From the NCBI GenBank assembly GCA_900538365.1, contig UPXT01000021.1, positions 1-28,371 on the forward strand: a DNA stretch of 28,371 nt, written 5' to 3'. Both the position numbers and the translations under genes were made by a program. This document shows, one piece after another, positions 8,323 to 15,392 of this stretch. Every line of letters begins with the position of its first letter. Positions within the stretch are counted from its first letter, which is position 1. This DNA comes from an uncultured Acidaminococcus sp. GTDB taxonomy: Bacteria > Bacillota > Negativicutes > Acidaminococcales > Acidaminococcaceae. The notes beneath the pieces were generated by a model. That model saw only the letters and a list, made by a program, of their open reading frames with translations. It did not search any database and was not told the origin of the DNA.

Positions 8323-8370
8323 TGCTTTTTTAGGGGGAATCCGGTGGTTTTTCCGTCCCTTCAAAGCGCC

Positions 8371-9324
8371 TCAGTATCCAATCGTGGCTGCCGTTTCCTT
8401 AAGGATCTCGGCAGACTTTTGCAAAGCATCCCCTTCTTCTTTGCTCAGGGAAATAGGAACCACTTTTTCAATCCCTTGGGCCCCGACGATGGCAGGCACG
8501 CTGAGTGTCGCCCCGGAAAGACCAAATTCCCCATCAAGATAGACGGATACAGGAAGCACGCTCTTTTCATCACGGATGATGGCACTGCAGATACGGCGTA
8601 CCCCCATAGCGATGCCATAATAGGTTGCCTTTTTCTTCTTGATGATCTCATAGGCACTGTCCTTGACGGACTGGGCCAAATGCTCCATGGCGGCTTCGTG
8701 GTCATGATGGCCGCGGAATTCACAGAAGCGGCTGAGCGGCATACCGGATACATAGGCACTGCTCCAAACAGGGATTTCGCTGTCACCATGTTCGCCGATG
8801 ATATAGGCATCAATGTTCCGGGGATCCACATCAAGGTGCTGACCCAAAAGGTATTTAAGGCGGCCCGTATCAAGGACGGTCCCGCTCCCAAAGACGCGGC
8901 TCCGGGGGAACCCGGACAGCTTTTGCGCAACATGGGTCAGGATATCTACAGGATTGGCCACGATAAGGAGAATGCCTTGATAATTGCGTTTGGCAATCTC
9001 GGGAATGATCGAGCCAAAAATGGCGGCATTCTTCTTTACAAGATCAAGGCGCGTTTCGCCCACCTTCTGACTGGCACCTGCCGTAATGACAATGATGGAG
9101 GCATCCATGATGTCATCATAGTCCCCAGCGTAGATATTCATAGGGGAAGCAAAGGTCATTCCGTGACCGATATCCATGGCTTCCCCTTCCGCCCGTTCCC
9201 GGTTCACATCGACCAGGACCAGTTCCGAGAAAAGCCCCTGTTCCATCAGGGCAAAGGCACTTGTAGCCCCAACCATACCGCAGCCGACAATGGCAATCTT
9301 TCGAGCATTGATTTCAGGATTCAT
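8371..9324 (-). CDS. ldh: L-lactate dehydrogenase
   Basis: The enzyme reduces pyruvate to L-lactate with NADH. The 317-residue protein has the Rossmann motif GCGMVG at about 14-19, Asp39 for NAD binding, the loop ASQKVGETRLDL and the catalytic His179 in GEHGDSE. Gln86 at the specificity position before the KxGETR loop favours lactate over malate dehydrogenase, which has Arg there. The start has a GAAAGGAG SD and a well-formed promoter upstream. No convincing terminator separates it from murI, although murI has its own promoter. Confidence 0.94.
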   Translation of the reverse strand: MNPEINARKIAIVGCGMVGATSAFALMEQGLFSELVLVDVNRERAEGEAMDIGHGMTFASPMNIYAGDYDDIMDASIIVITAGASQKVGETRLDLVKKNAAIFGSIIPEIAKRNYQGILLIVANPVDILTHVAQKLSGFPRSRVFGSGTVLDTGRLKYLLGQHLDVDPRNIDAYIIGEHGDSEIPVWSSAYVSGMPLSRFCEFRGHHDHEAAMEHLAQSVKDSAYEIIKKKKATYYGIAMGVRRICSAIIRDEKSVLPVSVYLDGEFGLSGATLSVPAIVGAQGIEKVVPISLSKEEGDALQKSAEILKETAATIGY

Positions 9325-9374
9325 AGCAAAGCTCCTTTCATAATATGTAATTCTTTCCCGTACAGTTCTCCTCC

Positions 9375-9403
9375 ATTGTAGGTCACCTTTTCGAGAGATT
9401 CAA
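9375..9403 (-). promoter_or_regulatory. Promoter of ldh
   Basis: Minus-strand TTGAAT (9398-9403) and TACAAT (9375-9380) are 17 bases apart, about 50 bases upstream of the ldh ATG. Confidence 0.7.
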
Positions 9404-9454
9404 TGGATAAGAAAATAGTCCCACTTGCAAAAATAATTGGACGATTTGATGCAC

Positions 9455-9485
9455 AAAAAAGAGGCTTCGTGGTAAAGCCTCTTTT
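9455..9485 (-). terminator. Terminator after the amidohydrolase gene, possibly bidirectional
   Basis: GAGGCTT (9461-9467) pairs with AAGCCTC (9475-9481) around a 7-base loop, flanked by A6 on the left and T4 on the right. On the minus strand it gives a stem followed by TTTTTTG, and it begins 5 bases after the amidohydrolase stop. Confidence 0.85.
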
Positions 9486-9489
9486 GCCA

Positions 9490-10923
9490 TTATTTATGTT
9501 GGATATATTTGGTTGGCCACACGTCTGGAGGAATGGGGCATTCATAGGAAGCCCCTCCAAGGCGCTCTGCCAGCTCCTTTTTTGCCCGCTCAAGGAGGAT
9601 AGGCTCTTCCATGACTTTCTTCGCACTTTCCGCCATAACGCGGGCCGCGTAGTACATCCCAGAAAGGGCCACCGCACTCTGTCCCATGGCTACCCACTGC
9701 CAAGAATGAGCCGTCGTGCCAATAGGGAAGGTCGCGGTGTAACACTGGGCAAGGGGTGTCACATAACTTACATCCCCTGTATCAGACGATCCCATTTGGA
9801 TAATGGAATTGGGCTGGAAGGGAACAATGAATTCTCCAAAACGGTCCTTCTTGATAAGCTTTTCCAAAAGTTCCCGATCAAGAAGAGGCGTCATCCCTGG
9901 ATCGTGGAGGATACTATCTTCCGGCACGGTCTTTTGGAATTTTTCCAGATAAGCCTTTTCTTCTGCCGTTCGTTTCGGTGCCCCCACTTCCACCATGGCT
10001 TCATGCATGACCGCTGCAAGCGTATCGTTCCGCACCAAATTTGATACGGCTTTATCAAAACGGAGGGAAAAGGACGTTTCCGTCATAAGGGCCGCCCCTT
10101 GGGCAATCTTCTGCACCCTTTCATAAAGCCGTTTTGCTTCGGCGTTGCTCTTGCTGCGGATAAGGTAGAGGACCTCGGCATGCTCCTGAACAACATTCGG
10201 GGAAACCCCGCCCGTATCAAGGACCGCATAATGGACGCGTTCATAATCTGCCATATGTTCCCGAAGGTAGTTCACGCCCACATTCATCAGTTCCACCGCG
10301 TCAAGGGCACTGCGGCCCTTTTCTGGAGAGGCTGCCGCATGGGAAGCCTGCCCGGTGAAGGTAAATGCCGCCTGAATATTGGCTTGGTTGCTGCCCGTTG
10401 CAACAGCATTCATCGTTGCCGGATGCCACGTAAAGGCGGCATCCACATCGGCAAAAAGGCCTTCCCGCGCCATATAGGCCTTTCCGCTTCCACCTTCTTC
10501 GGCAGGACAGCCATAAATCCGCACCGTTCCCTTGTTAGGATGGGCTTTTAAGTAATCCCGGAGCAAAAGGCCGGCCCCAATGGCAGCCGTTCCCAAAAGG
10601 CAATGGCCGCAGCCATGTCCGCACGACGTCTCAGGGCGGGGCTTTTTTTCTGCCACGTCAAGTTCTTGGCTAAGGCCGGACAAGGCGTCATATTCGGCGA
10701 GGATGCCGATGATGGGATGCCCCGATCCAAACTCCGCCTCATAGGAAGTTTCCATGCCTGCAAGGCCTTCCTTTACGGCAAAGCCTTCCTGACGCAGGAA
10801 ATCCGTCATGGCCTTAGCCGACTTTGTCTCGGCAAATTTCAGTTCAGCCGCATCCCAGATTACGGCATTGAGGGCCTTTAGTTTTTCCGCATAGTTTCTG
10901 GGAAGGTACGCTGTCTGTTCCAT
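9490..10923 (-). CDS. abgB: M20 family amidohydrolase, AbgB-like (p-aminobenzoyl-glutamate hydrolase subunit B)
   Basis: This is a 477-residue zinc peptidase of the M20D group. It resembles E. coli AbgB along its length: IIGILAEYDALSGLSQ, then GHGCGHCLLGTAA with metal-binding His103 and His107, then YGCPAEEGGSGK with the catalytic Glu pair, a Tyr/His-rich middle (ATWHP-like FTWHPATMNAVATGS) and a C-terminal YECPIPPDVWPT tail. AbgB with AbgA cleaves p-aminobenzoyl-glutamate, a folate breakdown product; no AbgA partner is visible here. Related M20 enzymes act on acylated amino acids, so the substrate is not certain. The gene starts 21 bases after the stop of the upstream GTPase gene and ends at a terminator, so it is the last gene of that operon. 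Confidence 0.85.
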   Translation of the reverse strand: MEQTAYLPRNYAEKLKALNAVIWDAAELKFAETKSAKAMTDFLRQEGFAVKEGLAGMETSYEAEFGSGHPIIGILAEYDALSGLSQELDVAEKKPRPETSCGHGCGHCLLGTAAIGAGLLLRDYLKAHPNKGTVRIYGCPAEEGGSGKAYMAREGLFADVDAAFTWHPATMNAVATGSNQANIQAAFTFTGQASHAAASPEKGRSALDAVELMNVGVNYLREHMADYERVHYAVLDTGGVSPNVVQEHAEVLYLIRSKSNAEAKRLYERVQKIAQGAALMTETSFSLRFDKAVSNLVRNDTLAAVMHEAMVEVGAPKRTAEEKAYLEKFQKTVPEDSILHDPGMTPLLDRELLEKLIKKDRFGEFIVPFQPNSIIQMGSSDTGDVSYVTPLAQCYTATFPIGTTAHSWQWVAMGQSAVALSGMYYAARVMAESAKKVMEEPILLERAKKELAERLGGASYECPIPPDVWPTKYIQHK

Positions 10924-10944
10924 GCTGCTTACCTCTTTTCCTGG

Positions 10945-11988
10945 TTATGATCTCCGGGCATCAAGGGCCGATAACAGCCGCTCCCGGGCCAGTTCATAAC
11001 AGGCATTGACATAATCTCGGCCTGTCTTGTTCACAAGTTTATAGCCAATAAGGGCCGCCGTCGCCTGCCCCACAACGGGCACGACTTTAAGAAAGGTCCG
11101 GGCCACGAGCTGCCGGCTTGCATTCTTTAGGATGAGATTGATGCCCTCCCGGCTCATGCCGCCCAGGACAAGGCGTTTATCCTTATCGGACACTTTTTTG
11201 CTTGACGCAATGATTTCTTCCGTAATGCCAAAGGTCTCCCGAATATTGTTGTAAAGCTGATACAAGATCATGAAATCCACAGCCGCATCAACAGCGATGA
11301 TAGGATTGAGCCCATTATACGCAGAATAAGTGGCACTGCGCTTGACAAAGGTCATGGCCGCCGCCTTTTTGGCCTCGAGCTGCTCCTTCGTCCGCGCTTC
11401 AGCCGTAAGGATATACTTTTCCTTCCGTGCTTCATTCATCTTGCTCATGATGACATCATTCAGGACATCGATGCCCACCGGATGGTCCCTGCGGGCCGAC
11501 ACAAAGACCAGGTCAATATCCTGCGCTCCCAGCTGCGTTTCCACGTCACTACGGATGATGGCCTCACACTCTTCCAAGGTCCGACCTTCCTCATAGATCA
11601 AGTCAATCTTGCTGCGGACAAAGATGCAGGGCTTTTTCATGGCTTCCAGCATGCGGAACAGCCGCGTATCAGCAGCCCGCAGCTTATCAGAAAAGACGCA
11701 GAGAAAAAGGTCGTACTGGAATGGCCGGAACCGTTCGAGAAAAGCTTCTTCCGGAAACCCATCCGTTCCGTAGCCAGGAAGATCGATAAACGTCACATCC
11801 CCATTTTCCACAACGACAGCGTCAGTCGTTGGTTCCGTCAATTCACCGGCCTTTACAGCCTCCCGTCCGCAGACGGCATTGATCAGGCTTGATTTGCCGC
11901 TTCCAGGTTGACCAAAAAGGACAATACGCACATTCTCCTCATCGATTTCTTTTTCAATGTTCTTGATATCTTCACGTTCTGTGCTCAT
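10945..11988 (-). CDS. IRG/IIGP-like GTPase, second of a tandem pair
   Basis: The 347-residue protein has a G domain followed by a helical C-terminal region. G1 is GQPGSGKS at about 26-33, G3 is DLPG at about 69-72 and G4 is SKID at about 126-129. The surrounding motifs match the immunity-related GTPase pattern: a residue run FLERFRPFQYDLFLC where IRG proteins have YLEK..FYEYDFFII, and CIFVRSKID where they have FYFVRTKVD. After the G domain, GLNPIIAVDAAVDFMILYQL and NNIRETFGI resemble the IRG helical-domain linker. The start at 11988 is preferred over the upstream ATG at 12084 because it has GGGGGA before it and only a 17-base overlap with the preceding gene. The C-terminus has a hydrophobic segment that may contact membrane. 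Function is unknown. Confidence 0.75.
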   Translation of the reverse strand: MSTEREDIKNIEKEIDEENVRIVLFGQPGSGKSSLINAVCGREAVKAGELTEPTTDAVVVENGDVTFIDLPGYGTDGFPEEAFLERFRPFQYDLFLCVFSDKLRAADTRLFRMLEAMKKPCIFVRSKIDLIYEEGRTLEECEAIIRSDVETQLGAQDIDLVFVSARRDHPVGIDVLNDVIMSKMNEARKEKYILTAEARTKEQLEAKKAAAMTFVKRSATYSAYNGLNPIIAVDAAVDFMILYQLYNNIRETFGITEEIIASSKKVSDKDKRLVLGGMSREGINLILKNASRQLVARTFLKVVPVVGQATAALIGYKLVNKTGRDYVNACYELARERLLSALDARRS

Positions 11989-13177
11989 GGGTCCCCCACT
12001 CGATTTCTGTCTGGAGCCGTCGGCGGGCATACTCGTAACAGATCCTGACATATTCTTTTCCAACATAATACATACTGCCCGCATTCATCAGTGAAGCAGC
12101 AGCGGCCCCAGCAAGGGGAATGAATTTTGCCGCCTTCTCACCCGCCCGTTTGCGTAATAAGAAGCTCAGGCCCTTGGTTACGCGCTCGCCTGTAACTCCA
12201 CCAGCTACCTTTTTCACAAGATTCACCCGACTGCCTTCGATGGGAAGATCCCATTTCCCCAGGCCAAAATCCGCACGGATTCCTTGATACATTTCCTTAA
12301 GGATACGCGCATCAATGACGGCATCCATACCGACAACAGGGTTAAGGCCGTTTGCGGCCGCCATGGCGGTATAATTACGCACCCGGCGGTCGGCCGCCCG
12401 ACGCTTCAAAAGAAGGGTATGCTCCGTATACGCTTTTGCCTGACGGGCATAGCGGTCTTTCAAGGCCGGCTCCAAATGATCCATGATGGCTTCCTGAAGA
12501 TCCGGGATTCCCCGTTTTTGGGCATTGCCCCAGTCCTTCCGGCAGCTCGTAAAATAAAGCGGCACACAAGGTCCTACCTGGTGACGGACATCCTTCTGGA
12601 TTTCCTCTTCAAGACTTTTTAGGGACCGAAAAGGAGCATAAAGGCCATCAATCTTATTGCGCACAAAAAGGCAGACCCTGCCCAGCCGCTGGAGACGGGA
12701 AAAAAATTCCGTATCCGCCTCCGTAAGCCTGCCCGAAAAAATGCAGAGAAAAAGGTCATATTGGAGGGGATCAAAATGGCTGAAATACCCTTTTTTGGGA
12801 AACCGCGCCGTATCATAGCCAGGCAGGTCCACATAGACAACACTTCCCGCTTCGATGATCTGGGCCTCTTTGGTCGTATCCGTCCCGGTTCCAACCTTGG
12901 CTTTCTTCTCCCCTATCAGTTCATTGATCAGGGAGCTTTTGCCGGCACCGGGCTGTCCAAAAAGACAAATCCGAACTTTTTGTTCCTTTTCTTTCTGCCA
13001 AGCTTCCAAAAACCGAAAGGCAAGTTCGCCATAGACATCATGGGGAATCTTGGAAGCAGGGGCAGCCGGTTTGAGCGAGTCCGTGCGAAAAGAGGCGGTC
13101 CTTTTCTTATGGAACGGACCTGTAAAACGGCTCGCAAGGTCCATCAAATAGGCTTTTCTAAGCTGGGAAAGCTTCAT
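11972..13177 (-). CDS. IRG/IIGP-like GTPase, first of a tandem pair
   Basis: This 401-residue paralogue of the next gene shares VRI.LFGQPG.GKSSLIN (G1 at about 74-81), DLPGY (G3 at about 117-120), QYDLFLC.FS, NKID (a canonical G4 at about 174-177), GLNP and a matching C-terminal YV..CYEYARRRL. It has an extra basic N-terminal 60 residues and a more Ala/Gly-rich hydrophobic segment near 360-375, possibly a membrane anchor. In vertebrates the IRG family acts against intracellular vacuoles; what such proteins do in bacteria is not established. Annotated bacterial alternatives are generic 50S-binding or YfjP-like GTPases, but the FVR(N)KID and QYDLF contexts fit IRG better. An extended -10 promoter lies about 70 bases upstream. 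The SD is weak (GGTGG). Confidence 0.72.
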   Translation of the reverse strand: MKLSQLRKAYLMDLASRFTGPFHKKRTASFRTDSLKPAAPASKIPHDVYGELAFRFLEAWQKEKEQKVRICLFGQPGAGKSSLINELIGEKKAKVGTGTDTTKEAQIIEAGSVVYVDLPGYDTARFPKKGYFSHFDPLQYDLFLCIFSGRLTEADTEFFSRLQRLGRVCLFVRNKIDGLYAPFRSLKSLEEEIQKDVRHQVGPCVPLYFTSCRKDWGNAQKRGIPDLQEAIMDHLEPALKDRYARQAKAYTEHTLLLKRRAADRRVRNYTAMAAANGLNPVVGMDAVIDARILKEMYQGIRADFGLGKWDLPIEGSRVNLVKKVAGGVTGERVTKGLSFLLRKRAGEKAAKFIPLAGAAAASLMNAGSMYYVGKEYVRICYEYARRRLQTEIEWGTHEHRT

Positions 13178-13250
13178 CTTTCCACCGTCCTTTGCGTGCT
13201 ATGGGCCCCAGGCCCAATGGGATGTTCCAAATTAGGATAGTTCATCTCTT

Positions 13251-13259
13251 ATTATAGCA
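13251..13259 (-). promoter_or_regulatory. Extended -10 promoter of the GTPase-amidohydrolase operon
   Basis: On the minus strand TGCTATAAT carries a perfect -10 (13251-13256) with the extended TG. No good -35 is seen, which extended -10 promoters tolerate. The first GTPase starts about 75 bases downstream. Confidence 0.6.
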
Positions 13260-13311
13260 TAAGCGGGGCCTTTCCTGTGGAAACTTCCCCCCGATTCCCT
13301 CCCCTTGAGAC

Positions 13312-13782
13312 TCAAGGTTTAGGGACAATAATCCGGACAGTCCCCGGTCTTGAAGGAAAAGAGGCAGCTTGACGCTGGGGCGTACTGCTGTAAGGACGAG
13401 GCTGACGCACCAAAAAGGGCTGCTTTTCCTCAGGTCCCACAGCCGTAGGAAGGTGGGCACCTTGAGGCGGAAGGAGGGGCCGGACCGTGCGAAAGACGGT
13501 TTTTTTTCTGCGCAGGATGCCATAAATAGGACGATAAAATCCAGCTTCAGGCTCCAGCAGTCCCTGCGGCTGATTACGTAGCCGGATGGTCCAAAGGGGC
13601 GGATCATCATAAAAAGAAGGACGCTCCACCGTAAGGGGCATAAGATCTTCCCTGTAAAGCGGCAGGGACCCTCGTTTTGCAAGGGTTTTGGCCTCACCTA
13701 CCTGCCCATTGCTGAAAAAAATCAGGAAAATGGCCAAAAGGCTCTCCTCAAGCCACCTGATCCGCAGTCTTTGTTTTTTCAT
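13312..13782 (-). CDS. Small secreted or membrane-anchored protein of unknown function
   Basis: I do not recognise this 156-residue protein. It opens with a basic MKKQRLRIR and a hydrophobic run LLAIFLIFF ending in a plausible signal cleavage region (GQVGEA), so it is probably exported. The mature part is rich in Pro, Arg and Gln, with a core reading PPLWTIRLRNQP and YRPIYGILRRKK. The ATG at 13782 follows GAGGTGA and is preferred to a GTG 9 bases upstream. A decayed relative with the same WTI.LRN core lies at 27642-27788. The gene is upstream of the GTPase pair on the same strand, but a separate promoter lies between, so co-function is only a guess. Confidence 0.6.
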   Translation of the reverse strand: MKKQRLRIRWLEESLLAIFLIFFSNGQVGEAKTLAKRGSLPLYREDLMPLTVERPSFYDDPPLWTIRLRNQPQGLLEPEAGFYRPIYGILRRKKTVFRTVRPLLPPQGAHLPTAVGPEEKQPFLVRQPRPYSSTPQRQAASFPSRPGTVRIIVPKP

Positions 13783-14250
13783 GGTTCTCACCTCATTTTC
13801 CGTTAGAACAATCCCCCAAAAAAGAAAGAAGGAACCCTGATTCCCCAGAGTTCCCCGCTAGATTAATTTTATCAGAAGAAAGGAACAGAAGGAAGGGGCC
13901 TTTTCCAAATCAGCCATAGAACATCTACTTATGATATAATAGGACTGCTTCCTCTTAATAAAGGAGCTTCGATTGCCTCACCGATGGCTCCCGCCACTCT
14001 TTATTGAAGGGCAGGTCCACGGCGTAAAGCCAATGGGCATGAACATAGCGAGAAAAATATACTCTTGACGGGATCTTCCTGTCATCTGCCGGTTCAGGAT
14101 TTCCTGTTTGAGAAGTACGAAACTGCCGAGCGTGATCGAATTCGTTTAATTTTGCCAAGCTGCTGCCTTACTCGTTCTCATGTGATGTCATCGAGTTTGC
14201 TGTAATCATCATTTACTGAAAATCTATTTATTTGAGAAAGTGAGGTGAAT
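13783..14250. other. Non-coding, structured stretch between divergent units
   Basis: No convincing protein gene is present in these 470 bases. The part near 13783-13930 is the upstream region of the secreted-protein gene. From 13942 the plus strand can fold into a long interrupted hairpin: GGACTGCTTC with GAAGGGCAGGTCC, AATAAAG with CTTTATT and GGAGC with GCTCC (about 13942-14019). Smaller stems follow (GGC-GTAAA-GCC and GACGGGA-TCT-TCCTGTC). A 67-residue minus-strand frame at 13955-14158 lacks an SD and matches nothing I know. The stretch may be a small RNA, a long ansA leader, or the remnant of an IS200/IS605-type element whose end hairpin lies next to the ansA start. Confidence 0.45.
13932..13940 (+). 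promoter_or_regulatory. Extended -10 promoter reading toward ansA
   Basis: TGATATAAT combines a perfect -10 hexamer (13935-13940) with an extended TG. There is no clear -35. Transcription would begin near 13947, at the first bases of the structured hairpin, giving a leader of about 355 bases before ansA. Confidence 0.55.
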
Positions 14251-14293
14251 GGGGCATTCCTCCCCGACCTAAAAAGTCGGAGTATCCTGCCCC
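14251..14293 (+). repeat. Hairpin between the ansA Shine-Dalgarno and its start codon
   Basis: GGGGCA (14251-14256) pairs with TGCCCC (14288-14293), and inside it CCGAC (14264-14268) pairs with GTCGG (14276-14280). The inner CCCCGACCTAAAAAGTCGG resembles the end hairpins of IS200/IS605 (TnpB) elements. A good SD (GAGGTGA) lies just before the hairpin and the ATG 8 bases after it, so the folded form would restore normal SD spacing. Confidence 0.6.
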
Positions 14294-14301
14294 ACATCGA
14301 G

Positions 14302-15246
14302 ATGAAAAAAATCCTCTTTTTGACGACAGGCGGCACCATTTCCTGCGTCGCCACGGAAGATGGCCTGGAGCCTACCCTTTCCGGCAATGATATCCTTACA
14401 GACGTCCCTGAACTGCGGACGCTCGGAGAGATTACCGTAAAAGACCTGACCAAGATCGATTCCAGCAATGTGGTTCCGTCAGACTGGAGCAGCTGGGCGA
14501 CCCTTATCGGGGATAACTATACCGAATACGATGGCTTCGTCCTTACCCATGGAACGGATACCATGGCCTACACGGCATCTGCACTCTCCTACATGCTTGT
14601 AAACCTGGGAAAACCTGTCGTCCTCACCGGCTCACAGGTCCCGCTGTCACTATCCAACTCCGATGCCCGCAGCAACTTGGAACTGGCCTTTACCATAGCG
14701 TCAAGCGGCCTTCCCGGCGTTTTTGTCGCCTTTGGCAATAAGGTCATCAAAGGCGACTGCTGCAAAAAGATCTTTACCCGCAATTTCAATGCCTTTGAAA
14801 GCGTCAATGAAGCACCGGTTCTCTTTTTTGATAAAAACGGCATCAAAAAGAACCTCCCCGACCGACGGAATGTGGGAGGATTCCGTGTTGAAAGCAAGAT
14901 GGAAGAAAAAGTCATGGCACTTACAGTCACGCCTGGACTCAAACCTGACATCATCGACTACGCGGTCCAGCGCGGCTACAAGGGCATCGTCCTTGAATGC
15001 TATGGCGCAGGCGGCGTCAATACAGGGCGGGATAATCTCCTGCCCGCCATCCGCCGGGCCATCAAAGCCGGAGTGCGGATGGTCTGTGTCTCCCAGTGTC
15101 TTTTTGATGGGGTTGACCTGTCCCTTTATCCCATGGGAATCCTTGCCGCTCAAGCAGGGGTTGAATCCGGCGGTCCCATGACCTTGGAAGCAGCCGTTAC
15201 CAAACTTATGTGGAGCCTTGCCAATCCGGCCTTACAGGAAAACTGA
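14302..15246 (+). CDS. ansA: Type I (cytosolic) L-asparaginase
   Basis: The enzyme hydrolyses L-asparagine to aspartate and ammonia. The 314-residue protein has the two asparaginase signatures: LTTGGTIS with nucleophile Thr12 and LTHGTDTMAY with Thr85, Asp86. There is no signal peptide and the length fits the cytosolic AnsA type. The ATG at 14302 gives the family N-terminus MKKILFLTTGG. An in-frame GTG at 14245 would add 19 residues coded by the hairpin region and is judged unlikely. No SD lies directly before the ATG; the only good one (GAGGTGA, 14242-14248) is on the far side of the hairpin. A strong terminator follows. Confidence 0.93.
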   Translation: MKKILFLTTGGTISCVATEDGLEPTLSGNDILTDVPELRTLGEITVKDLTKIDSSNVVPSDWSSWATLIGDNYTEYDGFVLTHGTDTMAYTASALSYMLVNLGKPVVLTGSQVPLSLSNSDARSNLELAFTIASSGLPGVFVAFGNKVIKGDCCKKIFTRNFNAFESVNEAPVLFFDKNGIKKNLPDRRNVGGFRVESKMEEKVMALTVTPGLKPDIIDYAVQRGYKGIVLECYGAGGVNTGRDNLLPAIRRAIKAGVRMVCVSQCLFDGVDLSLYPMGILAAQAGVESGGPMTLEAAVTKLMWSLANPALQEN

Positions 15247-15264
15247 CGGTAGGGGTTCGTAGCC

Positions 15265-15299
15265 ACAGGGGAAAGCCAGTCTTTCCCCTGTCTTTTTTT
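15265..15299 (+). terminator. Rho-independent terminator after ansA
   Basis: ACAGGGGAAAG (15265-15275) pairs perfectly with CTTTCCCCTGT (15281-15291) around CCAGT, followed by CTTTTTTT. Confidence 0.93.
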
Positions 15300-15304
15300 A
15301 TTTA

Positions 15305-15334
15305 TGTTAACCTTATTTATTTTAACGGTGTACA
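15305..15334 (+). promoter_or_regulatory. BirA-type biotin operator upstream of bioF
   Basis: TGTTAACC (15305-15312) and GGTGTACA (15327-15334) form an imperfect inverted repeat (6 of 8 positions) with a 14-base spacer. This matches the known Firmicutes BirA operator form, TGTTAACC, about 14-15 bases, then GGTTAACA. The right half overlaps the bioF -35 box, so bound BirA would block transcription when biotin is plentiful. Confidence 0.75.
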
Positions 15335-15357
15335 TATCTTTTGATCCGGTCTATACT
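15329..15357 (+). promoter_or_regulatory. Promoter of bioF
   Basis: TGTACA (15329-15334) and TATACT (15352-15357) are 17 bases apart, and the SD AAGGAGG follows at 15379. The -35 box lies within the right half of the BirA operator. Confidence 0.65.
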
Positions 15358-15392
15358 TCTCCTATCATATCGATCTTAAGGAGGGTTTCCCG

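Noticed and set aside
11989..12084. Upstream ATG start for the second GTPase
   Set aside because: It would give a 113-base overlap with the first GTPase and lacks an SD; the ATG at 11988 aligns with the conserved part.
13955..14158. A 67-residue minus-strand frame in the structured region
   Set aside because: It has no SD, matches no family I know, and lies over a sequence better explained by RNA stems on the plus strand. It remains possible if relatives conserve the frame.
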